From Bacteroidota bacterium (GTDB taxonomy: Bacteria; Bacteroidota; Ignavibacteria; UBA10030; UBA8401): DNA of 39,439 nt. The stretch lies in contig JAGVPT010000172.1 of NCBI GenBank assembly GCA_020052095.1, positions 1 to 39,439 on the forward strand. The letters are read 5' to 3'. Position numbers and translations under genes: made by a program. The notes below the pieces were generated by a model. The model did not search any database. It was not told the DNA's origin and worked only from the letters and a program-made list of their open reading frames with translations. Shown here piece after piece: positions 10,358 to 19,244 of the stretch. How positions within the stretch are numbered: position 1 is the first letter of the stretch; each line of letters opens with the position of its first letter.

Positions 10358-13300
10358 GTGGAGTCGGTGGTGAAGTTCAGACTATTATCATTTGTCATAC
10401 TCCTTCTCATCTGTGCAGGGTCACTTCGTTCTCAGTTCATCGACCGAGACGAATTCAAAGGCAACACGGGATATATGAATTATTCGGGACGGAATTACGA
10501 GAACTACAGTATCCAGTTCTTGAAAAGAAAGATCTACGACAACTTCGGAAATTTTCTTGTCGACGGATTGTCGGTCTATGAGTTGGGGGAGGCGCAAAGC
10601 CAATTTGTCGATCCCCGACTCGGCGGGAGCGATGTGCAGAAATCGAAGTACTACAATCTCTGGTTCAATAACCTCGTCATCGGAAACGATGCATATGGCG
10701 GTTTCACTTCCCGCGTCATGCTGGGCGACGCCATTCGGACGAAGTTCACTTCTCTGACATTCGACAAGGCGCGATTCAACGGCATCCGATGGGACGGCTC
10801 GTCGTCCAAATATCGTGGTTCGTTGATCGCTTCCCGTGTTTCAGACCCCATCCGCATCCGGTTTGATGCATCGTTGACGGCAAATTCCATTGCCCGTCCG
10901 CAGACATGGTCCGCATACTTGCTGGGAGGCCATTTCGAAACCGACGTCGGCGACGTTTTGACGGTCGGTGCGACATACGTCAATCAAAATCAGCGCAGGA
11001 GCAACCTCGACAGTAAAAAGCAGTCGCTGAAGGGAGTGCCGGCCAATACTATTCCCAGGGTTATCTTCGTTCGCGTTCGAGATGATTCCCCCAATGACAA
11101 TTCCGGACCGATTATTTACCGGGAGCCGGAAGTGTACATAAACGGTGTCCAGCGGCCTCTCCTGAACATCAACTACAGAGTACCCGACCAGTCGACCCGG
11201 CAAACTGATATGACCAAACCTGTGCAGTACTGGGTGTTCAGGGACTTCGGGTTCAATAAAAGTGTTTTCGTGCCGGGCGTAGGAGTCCAGACGTCTCAGA
11301 TCGATCCGTCGACGGGAAAATTCATTTTTAAGAATTTCACCAATTACGATAACTACCGATCGCAGTTTGGCAGTAGTGCGCCCCCGACGTATCCGGTCGA
11401 GGTCAGGGGGAATACGAATATTGTCTTTGCCTTCGTCGTTCCGTACGGGACTGAATCTGCCTCCTTCAATCTTCTCCTGGCGAATGATTACTGTCTCGAT
11501 GCTGCACACGATTGGATCATGGCGGCGGACCAATACGGGACTGCCATCGACCCGAAAATTCCGTCCAGCACAGATAGTACACTCGTGGGCACGCCAACCC
11601 CTTTCTTCACCGCCGAACGCGCAAACGGCAATGTCCGGGATGCATCGAACAAACGGTGGGTGCGGTACGATTACGGATTGAATACCGGCATGGCAGTGTA
11701 TGGAATGAACTTCAAGTTCCGCTGGCTGGGTTTCGAACTCGAGGGAGAGTATGCGCAAAGTGTTTCCTACCGCAAATACCCGGTCATGCACGATTGGGAC
11801 GGATTATCCACGTCCATCCCGAGCCTTCTGACATCCAACGAATTCCAGAGGGAGGGGGAATCGTTTTTCATCCGCGGCTCCAAGAAGATAGGACGGCTTG
11901 TCCTTGGCGGAGAACGATACCGCATAGACCCCTGGTATAAGACCGCACTCGACGTTTATACACTCGAGAACAGTTACTATACGCATCAGGACGCCAATGG
12001 CGCGTACATCTATGATCCGCCTGATTACTACGGCTATTTCGACTCAGACCCGAACAGGACGACGCCGAACCAGGGTCTTAATGGGGGCGCTTACTACTCT
12101 CTCGTGGACGACAACGACGACAATGATCGTTGGGAAGACGGTTTCTATTTCTATAATGCCTCGCCGAGCGCGGGAGCGTCAGGCTTCCCCAATTTTCCAA
12201 GGAATTCAAATGTGCTCTTTGTTCCAAAAGGGGATGCCAACGGGACAGAGGTGGCCGATCCATTCCTCCTCGGATACAGACAGAACGTGAACGAGCTCAG
12301 CGGTCTGAACGACATCGTCCGGAAGCCCGATGCCGGAATTTTCCCCGGCAGAGACAAGAACAACGACGGCATTCCAGACGATGACCAGAACTCGAACGGG
12401 GTTCCGGATTACGCGGAGGATTTTCTCACCTACTACAGCGATCCTCCTTCGTTCCAAGCGGGCGATGATTGGAATAACAACGGTATCATCGACCAACAGG
12501 AGAACGACATCTATCCCGACTATCCGTACAATCCTGATCTGGACGGGTATCATGGCTTTGCTGCTTTCGCAGCGGCAAAGAACCTGACGATGGGCGTCGG
12601 ACTGTTGCGTGAGACAGCGATTGCGCGGGGAGGTTTCAACGCGACCAACTACTTTAAGACAACCTACAATACGTCAAGCCCAAGGTTCGGGGAGCTTGAT
12701 CTTTACTACACACTGAAGCGCTTGCACGACAATATTCCTAATGATGAGTATGTTTTCAGCGGGCTTATTTCTTCGGACCCTACTCCGACGTATGTGCGTG
12801 ATGGGCTAGCCTACAGAAACAGCGTTGACCACACCCTCTATATCGGGACACGATATAGACAGATCCCGAATCTCAACATCGAGAACAATGTGCGCTACGA
12901 GTTTAACAAGCAGGACATCGTCGGATTTCCTTCATTGGCGAAATTGCAGCTCGGCCCGCTCGTTGACGAACAATTCGGGGGAGACCTCACTTCCATCGGG
13001 TTGGTGAACAAGGTAGACTACGTGTACCCGTTTTTGAACAACAAGGTTCAGCTGCGTCCTCAATTTAAGATCAGGACATTGAAGGTCGTGACCACCACGG
13101 TCTATGACGACGGCACGCGCGCAACTTCAATTCTTACGAACTACCAACAGATGATCCCGATCTTCCGCGTTGACTATCGATTGACGGATAACACCGATCT
13201 GCATTTCGGTTTGCAGGGAGTCGATCCGCTCACGTATCTTGATCGGATCAGCAACGGCTATCTCAAAGCGGGTTCTGCCGATTTTCTACTCTTACGCAGC

Positions 13301-13501
13301 AGAAACCTACGAGATGGATCGTTTGATAATAATTCGTCTACAACGGCCATTTCCTTAACGAACAAGACACAGTACAGCGGCTACAACATCGTGATCGATT
13401 TTGGTTTTAAATTAACGACAGTAGAGTACATACGAGCGCAGGACAAAAGGTACGATATGCAAAACTCTCTGATGTTTTTCTCGATTTTTGCAGGGTACTG
13501 A
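10358..13501 (+). CDS. Large putative outer-membrane beta-barrel protein with acidic Ca-binding-type loops
   Basis: GTG start; signal peptide LLSFVILLLICAGSLRS; amphipathic beta-rich C-terminal half; DKNNDGIPDDDQNSNGVPD and DWNNNGIIDQQEND segments. Confidence 0.6.
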   Translation: MESVVKFRLLSFVILLLICAGSLRSQFIDRDEFKGNTGYMNYSGRNYENYSIQFLKRKIYDNFGNFLVDGLSVYELGEAQSQFVDPRLGGSDVQKSKYYNLWFNNLVIGNDAYGGFTSRVMLGDAIRTKFTSLTFDKARFNGIRWDGSSSKYRGSLIASRVSDPIRIRFDASLTANSIARPQTWSAYLLGGHFETDVGDVLTVGATYVNQNQRRSNLDSKKQSLKGVPANTIPRVIFVRVRDDSPNDNSGPIIYREPEVYINGVQRPLLNINYRVPDQSTRQTDMTKPVQYWVFRDFGFNKSVFVPGVGVQTSQIDPSTGKFIFKNFTNYDNYRSQFGSSAPPTYPVEVRGNTNIVFAFVVPYGTESASFNLLLANDYCLDAAHDWIMAADQYGTAIDPKIPSSTDSTLVGTPTPFFTAERANGNVRDASNKRWVRYDYGLNTGMAVYGMNFKFRWLGFELEGEYAQSVSYRKYPVMHDWDGLSTSIPSLLTSNEFQREGESFFIRGSKKIGRLVLGGERYRIDPWYKTALDVYTLENSYYTHQDANGAYIYDPPDYYGYFDSDPNRTTPNQGLNGGAYYSLVDDNDDNDRWEDGFYFYNASPSAGASGFPNFPRNSNVLFVPKGDANGTEVADPFLLGYRQNVNELSGLNDIVRKPDAGIFPGRDKNNDGIPDDDQNSNGVPDYAEDFLTYYSDPPSFQAGDDWNNNGIIDQQENDIYPDYPYNPDLDGYHGFAAFAAAKNLTMGVGLLRETAIARGGFNATNYFKTTYNTSSPRFGELDLYYTLKRLHDNIPNDEYVFSGLISSDPTPTYVRDGLAYRNSVDHTLYIGTRYRQIPNLNIENNVRYEFNKQDIVGFPSLAKLQLGPLVDEQFGGDLTSIGLVNKVDYVYPFLNNKVQLRPQFKIRTLKVVTTTVYDDGTRATSILTNYQQMIPIFRVDYRLTDNTDLHFGLQGVDPLTYLDRISNGYLKAGSADFLLLRSRNLRDGSFDNNSSTTAISLTNKTQYSGYNIVIDFGFKLTTVEYIRAQDKRYDMQNSLMFFSIFAGY

Positions 13502-15069
13502 TGGCGACTGCAACCATGCTTCGGAGAAGGTCCTTTCTTCCCAGTCTCATTGGCGTGTCACGCATATGGTGCCTTGCGGTGACGATTATCTTCATGGAAG
13601 GATGCGATGCGGTATATCACTACGTTGTGTATCCGCCGCAACGGATCGAATATACGCTGGTTCCCGATGAAGATCTCATCGGGGGTCTCCACGACAGCCT
13701 CTATTCCGTGAGCGAGGACAAACGGACAGCGATTTTTGACAAGAAAGACTTCAAGGTGGAGATCAAATACTTGTCCGATTACCATCTTAACAACGTGGAG
13801 TTTCCCGAGCAGTCTCAGTCCGGATTGTTATCGACAAACCCTTTCACGTACGCAAATTGGATTGACCCTCAAACGGGGTACACTCCTCAGCGATTCTCGG
13901 TGTTTAAGGTCACGATCTATAATTACGCAGGGGGTAAATTGAATCTTGATCCGGAGAACAGCTTCTTGATCACGGACCGCGGGGATTTTCTTAACAGCTA
14001 CGGCCGGGAAGAGAAGAATAGCCGGTACGAAAGTCTCGAGGCGTACTTCAAGAAACGCAAAGGGACCTCGGGCGTTGAGGACGATATTTTTGAAAGCAGG
14101 ATGGGCATCGTGCGGCGTACGCTCCTGTATCTCGCGAAGCCGGTCTTTCGCGGGGATGTACGGGACGGGCTCCTCGTCTTCGACCCCCTCGCAGATGGCG
14201 TCGAACATATCAAAATCGACATCCGGGATTTCATCACCGAGTATGACGAAAACAATCAGCCGTCAAGCTTCACATCGCTCGCTTTCTATTTCAAGAGAGT
14301 TCCCTACATTGCGCCTGATTCGAAGGGGGGCTTCGTTGCCGGACGGGATGATACCAGCGGGGAGCTTCGAAAACGCCAAATCAGGCGCATCAACCCTGAC
14401 GCGCGGCCGGCGGGAGACGCGGCGATCGCGGTAAAGACAACCAACGTCACGCCCGTCGCCGACCTGATGAAGCCCCTTGACGCGTACCTTGCTGAATTTA
14501 CGAATTTCAAGATATCCTACACGAAAACTTCGTTGTCTATGCGGGACCTGAAATCATCAAATATCCTTTTGATCATTGGCGATGAAGGTAAGCTTTCGTT
14601 CACTCTTGATCAGGCGAAAAGTACGGCAGAGTTTGTACGCGACGGCGGCTTCATCATTGCCGATGAGCGCTCATCCACGGCGCAGAGCGAGAACTGGCAG
14701 ACGATCAATAATTTCCTAACCGAAATCGGCGGCCTGCTCGGCCCCAATGTGACATACGGCAGAATCCCCATGGACCATCCCATCTACTCGGTATGGAAAC
14801 GATTCGACGTCGTGCCACCGTGCGATATCGAACTCTTGAATGTCCATAATCGAATCGTGAATGATTTTCTCGGGGGCATTTTTTACCAGGACAGACTCGT
14901 TGCTGTGATATCGAACCGCGGATATTCCACAGCATGGGGGAAATTCGGCCCGCCGGAATTCCGTGAAGGGAAGGATTACACGCGGCATCGCGAGTTGCTC
15001 TCGAATATTCTCTATTATGCTATTGAGTCAAAGAGACAGCTCAAGGTGGACGACACTACATCTAAATAA
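13501..15069 (+). CDS. DUF4159-domain lipoprotein
   Basis: ATG overlaps preceding TGA by 1 nt; lipobox-like IIFMEGC-D; C-terminal LLIIGDEGKLSF...FVRDGGFIIADE...HPIYSVWKRFD...LVAVISNRGYSTAWGK typical of DUF4159. Confidence 0.72.
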   Translation: MATATMLRRRSFLPSLIGVSRIWCLAVTIIFMEGCDAVYHYVVYPPQRIEYTLVPDEDLIGGLHDSLYSVSEDKRTAIFDKKDFKVEIKYLSDYHLNNVEFPEQSQSGLLSTNPFTYANWIDPQTGYTPQRFSVFKVTIYNYAGGKLNLDPENSFLITDRGDFLNSYGREEKNSRYESLEAYFKKRKGTSGVEDDIFESRMGIVRRTLLYLAKPVFRGDVRDGLLVFDPLADGVEHIKIDIRDFITEYDENNQPSSFTSLAFYFKRVPYIAPDSKGGFVAGRDDTSGELRKRQIRRINPDARPAGDAAIAVKTTNVTPVADLMKPLDAYLAEFTNFKISYTKTSLSMRDLKSSNILLIIGDEGKLSFTLDQAKSTAEFVRDGGFIIADERSSTAQSENWQTINNFLTEIGGLLGPNVTYGRIPMDHPIYSVWKRFDVVPPCDIELLNVHNRIVNDFLGGIFYQDRLVAVISNRGYSTAWGKFGPPEFREGKDYTRHRELLSNILYYAIESKRQLKVDDTTSK

Positions 15070-15087
15070 TACGAAGTAAAAAGCACG

Positions 15088-15780
15088 ATGCGACGATTAA
15101 TCATTGTCATTGTTTTCAGTTTGTCCGCGTTTGCCTTTCCGGCAGAGGCCGGGAATAAAGGCCCCATGCATCAATCGGCTCAGGGAATACCAGTCCACAG
15201 CTATGTCACGAGTTCTGCGAGTCAGCGCTTTCTGCTCGAGACGAGAGAGATTGAGTGTACGGATACTGCGCTCGTGGTCGATGAAGTCGGGAAGAAAGAA
15301 CACGAGATGACTCCGCGGCGTGTGAACGCTCTTCTTCTGTCTGTCGTTGTTCCAGGCGCCGGGCAAACGATGCTGGGCGATCCATACAAGGGTGTCGGAT
15401 TCACGCTCGCGTATTTCGGTTCCGCATTGACGGCTCTGATTTCTCAAAACAATTTTGTGGCTCGGGGTGAGCGTCTTGATGCCCTGGAATTTCAGTATGC
15501 CACTTCGACCAATTGGGCGTCGTCGAATCTCATTTACGGCCAAATGAAGGAGTCATACGATCTGTGGAAACAAGATCGAAACCGACGCAATGTTTTTCTC
15601 GTCGTATCGGCGGTGATTTGGATTGCTAATATTGCAGATCTTTTCTATAATACCGATGACAAAGGTGAGAAGATCTTCTCTCAAAACGCGGCCACTGGAA
15701 CACCCCCTTCGCTTTCGAAGGCTCCACCATTCCTGCAGGGTGCGACACTGTTGACCATAGCGCTACCTATAGGGAGATAG
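15088..15780 (+). CDS. DUF5683-domain protein
   Basis: RRVNALLLSVVVPGAGQTMLGDPYKGVGFTLAYFG...RNRRNVFLVVSAVIWIANIADLFY. Confidence 0.75.
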   Translation: MRRLIIVIVFSLSAFAFPAEAGNKGPMHQSAQGIPVHSYVTSSASQRFLLETREIECTDTALVVDEVGKKEHEMTPRRVNALLLSVVVPGAGQTMLGDPYKGVGFTLAYFGSALTALISQNNFVARGERLDALEFQYATSTNWASSNLIYGQMKESYDLWKQDRNRRNVFLVVSAVIWIANIADLFYNTDDKGEKIFSQNAATGTPPSLSKAPPFLQGATLLTIALPIGR

Positions 15781-15782
15781 AA

Positions 15783-16280
15783 ATGAATAACCTCCGCAGA
15801 AGATCCGAAGGACGCCTATTTGCTATGTGCACACGAAGTCTCACAGTTGCGCTCGTCCTCCTTACTGCTTCGTGGTGGGGCTGCGAACCGGACCGCCAGT
15901 TTGTTCCCGATACGCACAACGGCAAGGTTCCGGAAGTCATCAACCTTACGGTCAGGATCGACACCACCGCGACAAGGAAAACTGTTGTCAAGCTCGCATG
16001 GGCTTATGACACGGCGAGGTATGGGTCAGACCGGGATAAAGCAAACCTGAAGGATTGGGATGTGCATCGAAGCGTCGGAGATACGACCTTTTATCAGTCG
16101 CGCGGGAGAACGCTGTTTCCCTTTTTCTCCGACTCTTCAAACGAAGTACAGCCGCTAAGCAAAGACGTGCTCCTGTTCTATCAGATCAACGCCAGCGGCG
16201 TTGCCGATGTATTCGGGAGAAAAGTTCAATACGACGGCATGCCGTCCGATCTCATTCAAGTTGTCATTAAGAAAAAGTGA
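15783..16280 (+). CDS. Small predicted lipoprotein
   Basis: Signal sequence with lipobox-like TASWWGC-E; 165 aa; closely follows the DUF5683 gene. Confidence 0.6.
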   Translation: MNNLRRRSEGRLFAMCTRSLTVALVLLTASWWGCEPDRQFVPDTHNGKVPEVINLTVRIDTTATRKTVVKLAWAYDTARYGSDRDKANLKDWDVHRSVGDTTFYQSRGRTLFPFFSDSSNEVQPLSKDVLLFYQINASGVADVFGRKVQYDGMPSDLIQVVIKKK

Positions 16281-16338
16281 CGTAAGCGATGTATGGCTTG
16301 TTCAACAGACCGATATGACTTTAGCACTTGAACTCGTG

Positions 16339-16370
16339 CAACAGTTCTTGTCTTTCACCTTGAACTGTTG
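16339..16370. repeat. Perfect 9-bp inverted repeat upstream of T9SS cargo gene
   Basis: CAACAGTTC (16339-16347), 14-nt loop, GAACTGTTG (16362-16370). Confidence 0.6.
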
Positions 16371-16397
16371 TCGCTATTAATTACAATGGAGGAAGAT

Positions 16398-19127
16398 ATG
16401 AGAGCATCTTTACAGATTATCCTGATATTTTTAATTCTTGCGTTTGGAATGGGTATATCGAGCTCGATCATCGTCGCGCAACAGGTAATTGATCCTGCAA
16501 ACTACATCACGTCCGACAACGCCCCAAATCAAACAGCTGGCGGGACAGCCGATACACCAGAATACAAAGAAATCGGGCCGTGGTACACAGGAACTACCGG
16601 TCTGGCGTGGGGAAGCGACTATCGGCAAACATCCCAGGCGGGTGGGGAAAGCATAATAGGCAGGTCCGCGAAATGGATAACGAACATACCTGCCGGGAAA
16701 TCGGGCAACTTCGTTCTCTACGTGTATGTTATTCAGTCGCCGAACAATGCATCCAATGTTTATTATACTGTGCAGAGAGAGTTTGAGACAGTGGTGTTGG
16801 ATTCCCTCCGCCATGACCAACGCCGCACGACCGTTAATCCGAATACCGCGGTCGGCAACGGCGCGTGGGTTCCCCTTACAATCCAGCCCCTGACAGTCGG
16901 GAACGTGTTCACAACGCTTGGAGCAGATTCTGCTTCGGGAACAACAATTATGCGTGCTGACGGGATTCGATGGCTTCGGAGCACCGCAACCGGTTCCGAT
17001 CTAGAATTTGGCCGCCGGAACAAGACCCTTTTTGATAACACTCGTATCGGAGAAAACTGGCTTGACTCCCCGTTAGGATCGATCACCTACAAAGAGATGC
17101 CTTTCTTCAATTTGGGGGCTCAGGATCTTATTGTGAGCAGTGTTCATGCGGTAAAGAGCCCGGGACGATGGGACTTTAAGCCGACGATAGGTAGTTTTCC
17201 TCTGACCATTCATCCAGGGCAGAAGGTGATAGTGCAAGTCGGATTCCGTCCGTTCCAGGAAGAATCGGTGACAGATACAATGGTTGTGGAAAGCAACGAC
17301 TCACTCGAGGCCAAAGCCACAATTCCATTATCGGGAAACGGAATCAACTATAACTTTATCCTGAATGCAAGCTTGAGTAACGAGCCGCATTACAATGCGC
17401 CATTTAACAACCTGGGAAACCCGAAGCGGCCAGTGATCTCATTGATCGGTCCTGGATGGACTGAGAGCGGGACAGGTTATGCTGCCTTCCCTTACCCAAT
17501 TGCCGCCGGCAACACACACGGGATCTACACATTCGATACGGCTCCGACAACCGGAGTCGAACATGATTTCCAGTTGCCCGACAGCTTGAATGGGAAACCA
17601 GGATCGTCGGGATATTACTTCATAGAATGGGGCGTTATTGCCTTCACTTCCAACTCTGAGTCCAACACACAGGCGACAATTATTCCGCCGTTTTCGACGG
17701 ACACCATTCGAACGACATTTACTCAAAATGACGCCGTTGGCACGCCGCCCTTCTGGAAATCGATCGCACCTTCCGCAGTATTTCTCACGCAAGGAGATTT
17801 TGTGAAAGTCCTCTACAACCGGCCCGCAGCGCCACCCTACGGCCCAGTTCTTCGAGCCGACCTGCTGCGCATAAGGAAAATTCCGACCGGTCCAGCGATC
17901 GTGGCATCGGATAACGTGAATTTCCAAAATGTGTCAATTTTTCCTGGAATTCGAGCGGCGGAAGATAATTACCGATTGGATGTTCAGATCAATAGCGGAG
18001 GAGAGAGCCTGCTTCGAATTGACAGCCTGAAATTTAGAACGGGAAAGTACTATTCGATAGTCAATCTTCCCTCGTTCCCGTTTGAGTTGCCGGCTATCAA
18101 CGGGAGTGTGAACCTGACGATAAAATTCACCCCCGACACCATCGCGAATGGACTCACGGACTTAGTGTCAATTTATTCGAACGACACCACCAAGAATCCT
18201 TACCACATCAACATAACTGGAAATGGAGTCGGCACCAACTTGACTGTTGAGGAAAATGATCCTACTTCATTCATTTATCCGCCAAGTCCCGTTGTGTATC
18301 CCGACCTTGCCAATATGAGCAAGTGGCAGACGATCACCGATCCCAATGCCAGCGCCGGTTCCCGACTGATCGGTTATGTGTACTGGCTGGCTACAGATCC
18401 GCAGCGGAACAAAACATCCTACGTCGAGTACTTCCCAAAAATTCCGCGACGAATCGGAATGCCAGTAGAAATTGACACCTTCCGAATCTATGCGCAAGTC
18501 CCCCCGGGGTCGGGCAACTCCTCGCCCAGAGTAAGGTACATCATTTTTCCGCAAGGAGGAGGAACGCCAATCATCGACACCATCTCTCAGAATGGTCAAT
18601 CCAGCAGTGTTTTCCTGGGGCAAGCTGCATTCCTGCGATCGGATGATAGAGACGCCCACTCGGCAGGCGGCGGTCCCGGCATCAACGGATACATTCGCAT
18701 AGAGAATGACACGACCCTCGTGAGCGACTACTACAAAGATTCGACTGTAAACAGGGCACGCCGTGACACCTTCGTCATTCGCGCCGATGCAATTATTCTC
18801 CGGCAGAAGACATCCGATGTTGAGTACTACGTGTATCCCACGCTCCCGGGCGAGTATGAACTAGCCCAAAATTATCCGAATCCGTTTAATCCGACGACAG
18901 AAGTCCGATTCTCGCTGAAGGTACGCGGGACCGTCGATCTTCGCATCTACGACATCCTCGGCCGCGAAGTGAGAACTCTGACGTCAGAGCGGATGGGGGC
19001 CGGTACTTACAGGGTCATGTGGGACGGAAGAACCAATCTCGGAAGTGCGGCTGCCACCGGGGTCTATTTCTACAGACTCATTGTGAACGACTATGTGGCG
19101 ACGAAGAAGATGCTTTTATTGAAGTAA
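16398..19127 (+). CDS. T9SS-type sorted surface protein with choice-of-anchor/golvesin-like domains
   Basis: ORF track starts at 16368; ATG 16398 is preceded by GGAGGA. C-terminal YPNPFNPTTEVRFSLKVRGTVDLRIYDILGREVRTL...GVYFYRLIVNDYVATKKMLLLK; internal repeats ending IPLSGNG and NITGNG. Confidence 0.8.
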   Translation: MRASLQIILIFLILAFGMGISSSIIVAQQVIDPANYITSDNAPNQTAGGTADTPEYKEIGPWYTGTTGLAWGSDYRQTSQAGGESIIGRSAKWITNIPAGKSGNFVLYVYVIQSPNNASNVYYTVQREFETVVLDSLRHDQRRTTVNPNTAVGNGAWVPLTIQPLTVGNVFTTLGADSASGTTIMRADGIRWLRSTATGSDLEFGRRNKTLFDNTRIGENWLDSPLGSITYKEMPFFNLGAQDLIVSSVHAVKSPGRWDFKPTIGSFPLTIHPGQKVIVQVGFRPFQEESVTDTMVVESNDSLEAKATIPLSGNGINYNFILNASLSNEPHYNAPFNNLGNPKRPVISLIGPGWTESGTGYAAFPYPIAAGNTHGIYTFDTAPTTGVEHDFQLPDSLNGKPGSSGYYFIEWGVIAFTSNSESNTQATIIPPFSTDTIRTTFTQNDAVGTPPFWKSIAPSAVFLTQGDFVKVLYNRPAAPPYGPVLRADLLRIRKIPTGPAIVASDNVNFQNVSIFPGIRAAEDNYRLDVQINSGGESLLRIDSLKFRTGKYYSIVNLPSFPFELPAINGSVNLTIKFTPDTIANGLTDLVSIYSNDTTKNPYHINITGNGVGTNLTVEENDPTSFIYPPSPVVYPDLANMSKWQTITDPNASAGSRLIGYVYWLATDPQRNKTSYVEYFPKIPRRIGMPVEIDTFRIYAQVPPGSGNSSPRVRYIIFPQGGGTPIIDTISQNGQSSSVFLGQAAFLRSDDRDAHSAGGGPGINGYIRIENDTTLVSDYYKDSTVNRARRDTFVIRADAIILRQKTSDVEYYVYPTLPGEYELAQNYPNPFNPTTEVRFSLKVRGTVDLRIYDILGREVRTLTSERMGAGTYRVMWDGRTNLGSAAATGVYFYRLIVNDYVATKKMLLLK

Positions 19128-19244
19128 TAAAGAACGACAGCACGGCTGCCATGAAAAGTGACGGTCGTATATGCCTACAGATGAGCGACAATCCACACTG
19201 CCGCGTGGGGTCGTCCTCACGTTGGGTTGGATGGGCGGAGTTCC

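Noticed and set aside
10841-11791. Long antisense ORF (316 aa) opposite the 1047-aa barrel gene
   Set aside because: Shadow ORF: Arg/His/Ile-rich low-quality protein with no family signature, opposite a convincing sense CDS with signal peptide.
16360-16387. TTGAAC-16-TACAAT promoter upstream of the T9SS cargo gene
   Set aside because: The -10 ends only about 10 nt before the ATG at 16398, so the transcript would lack the GGAGGA ribosome-binding site.
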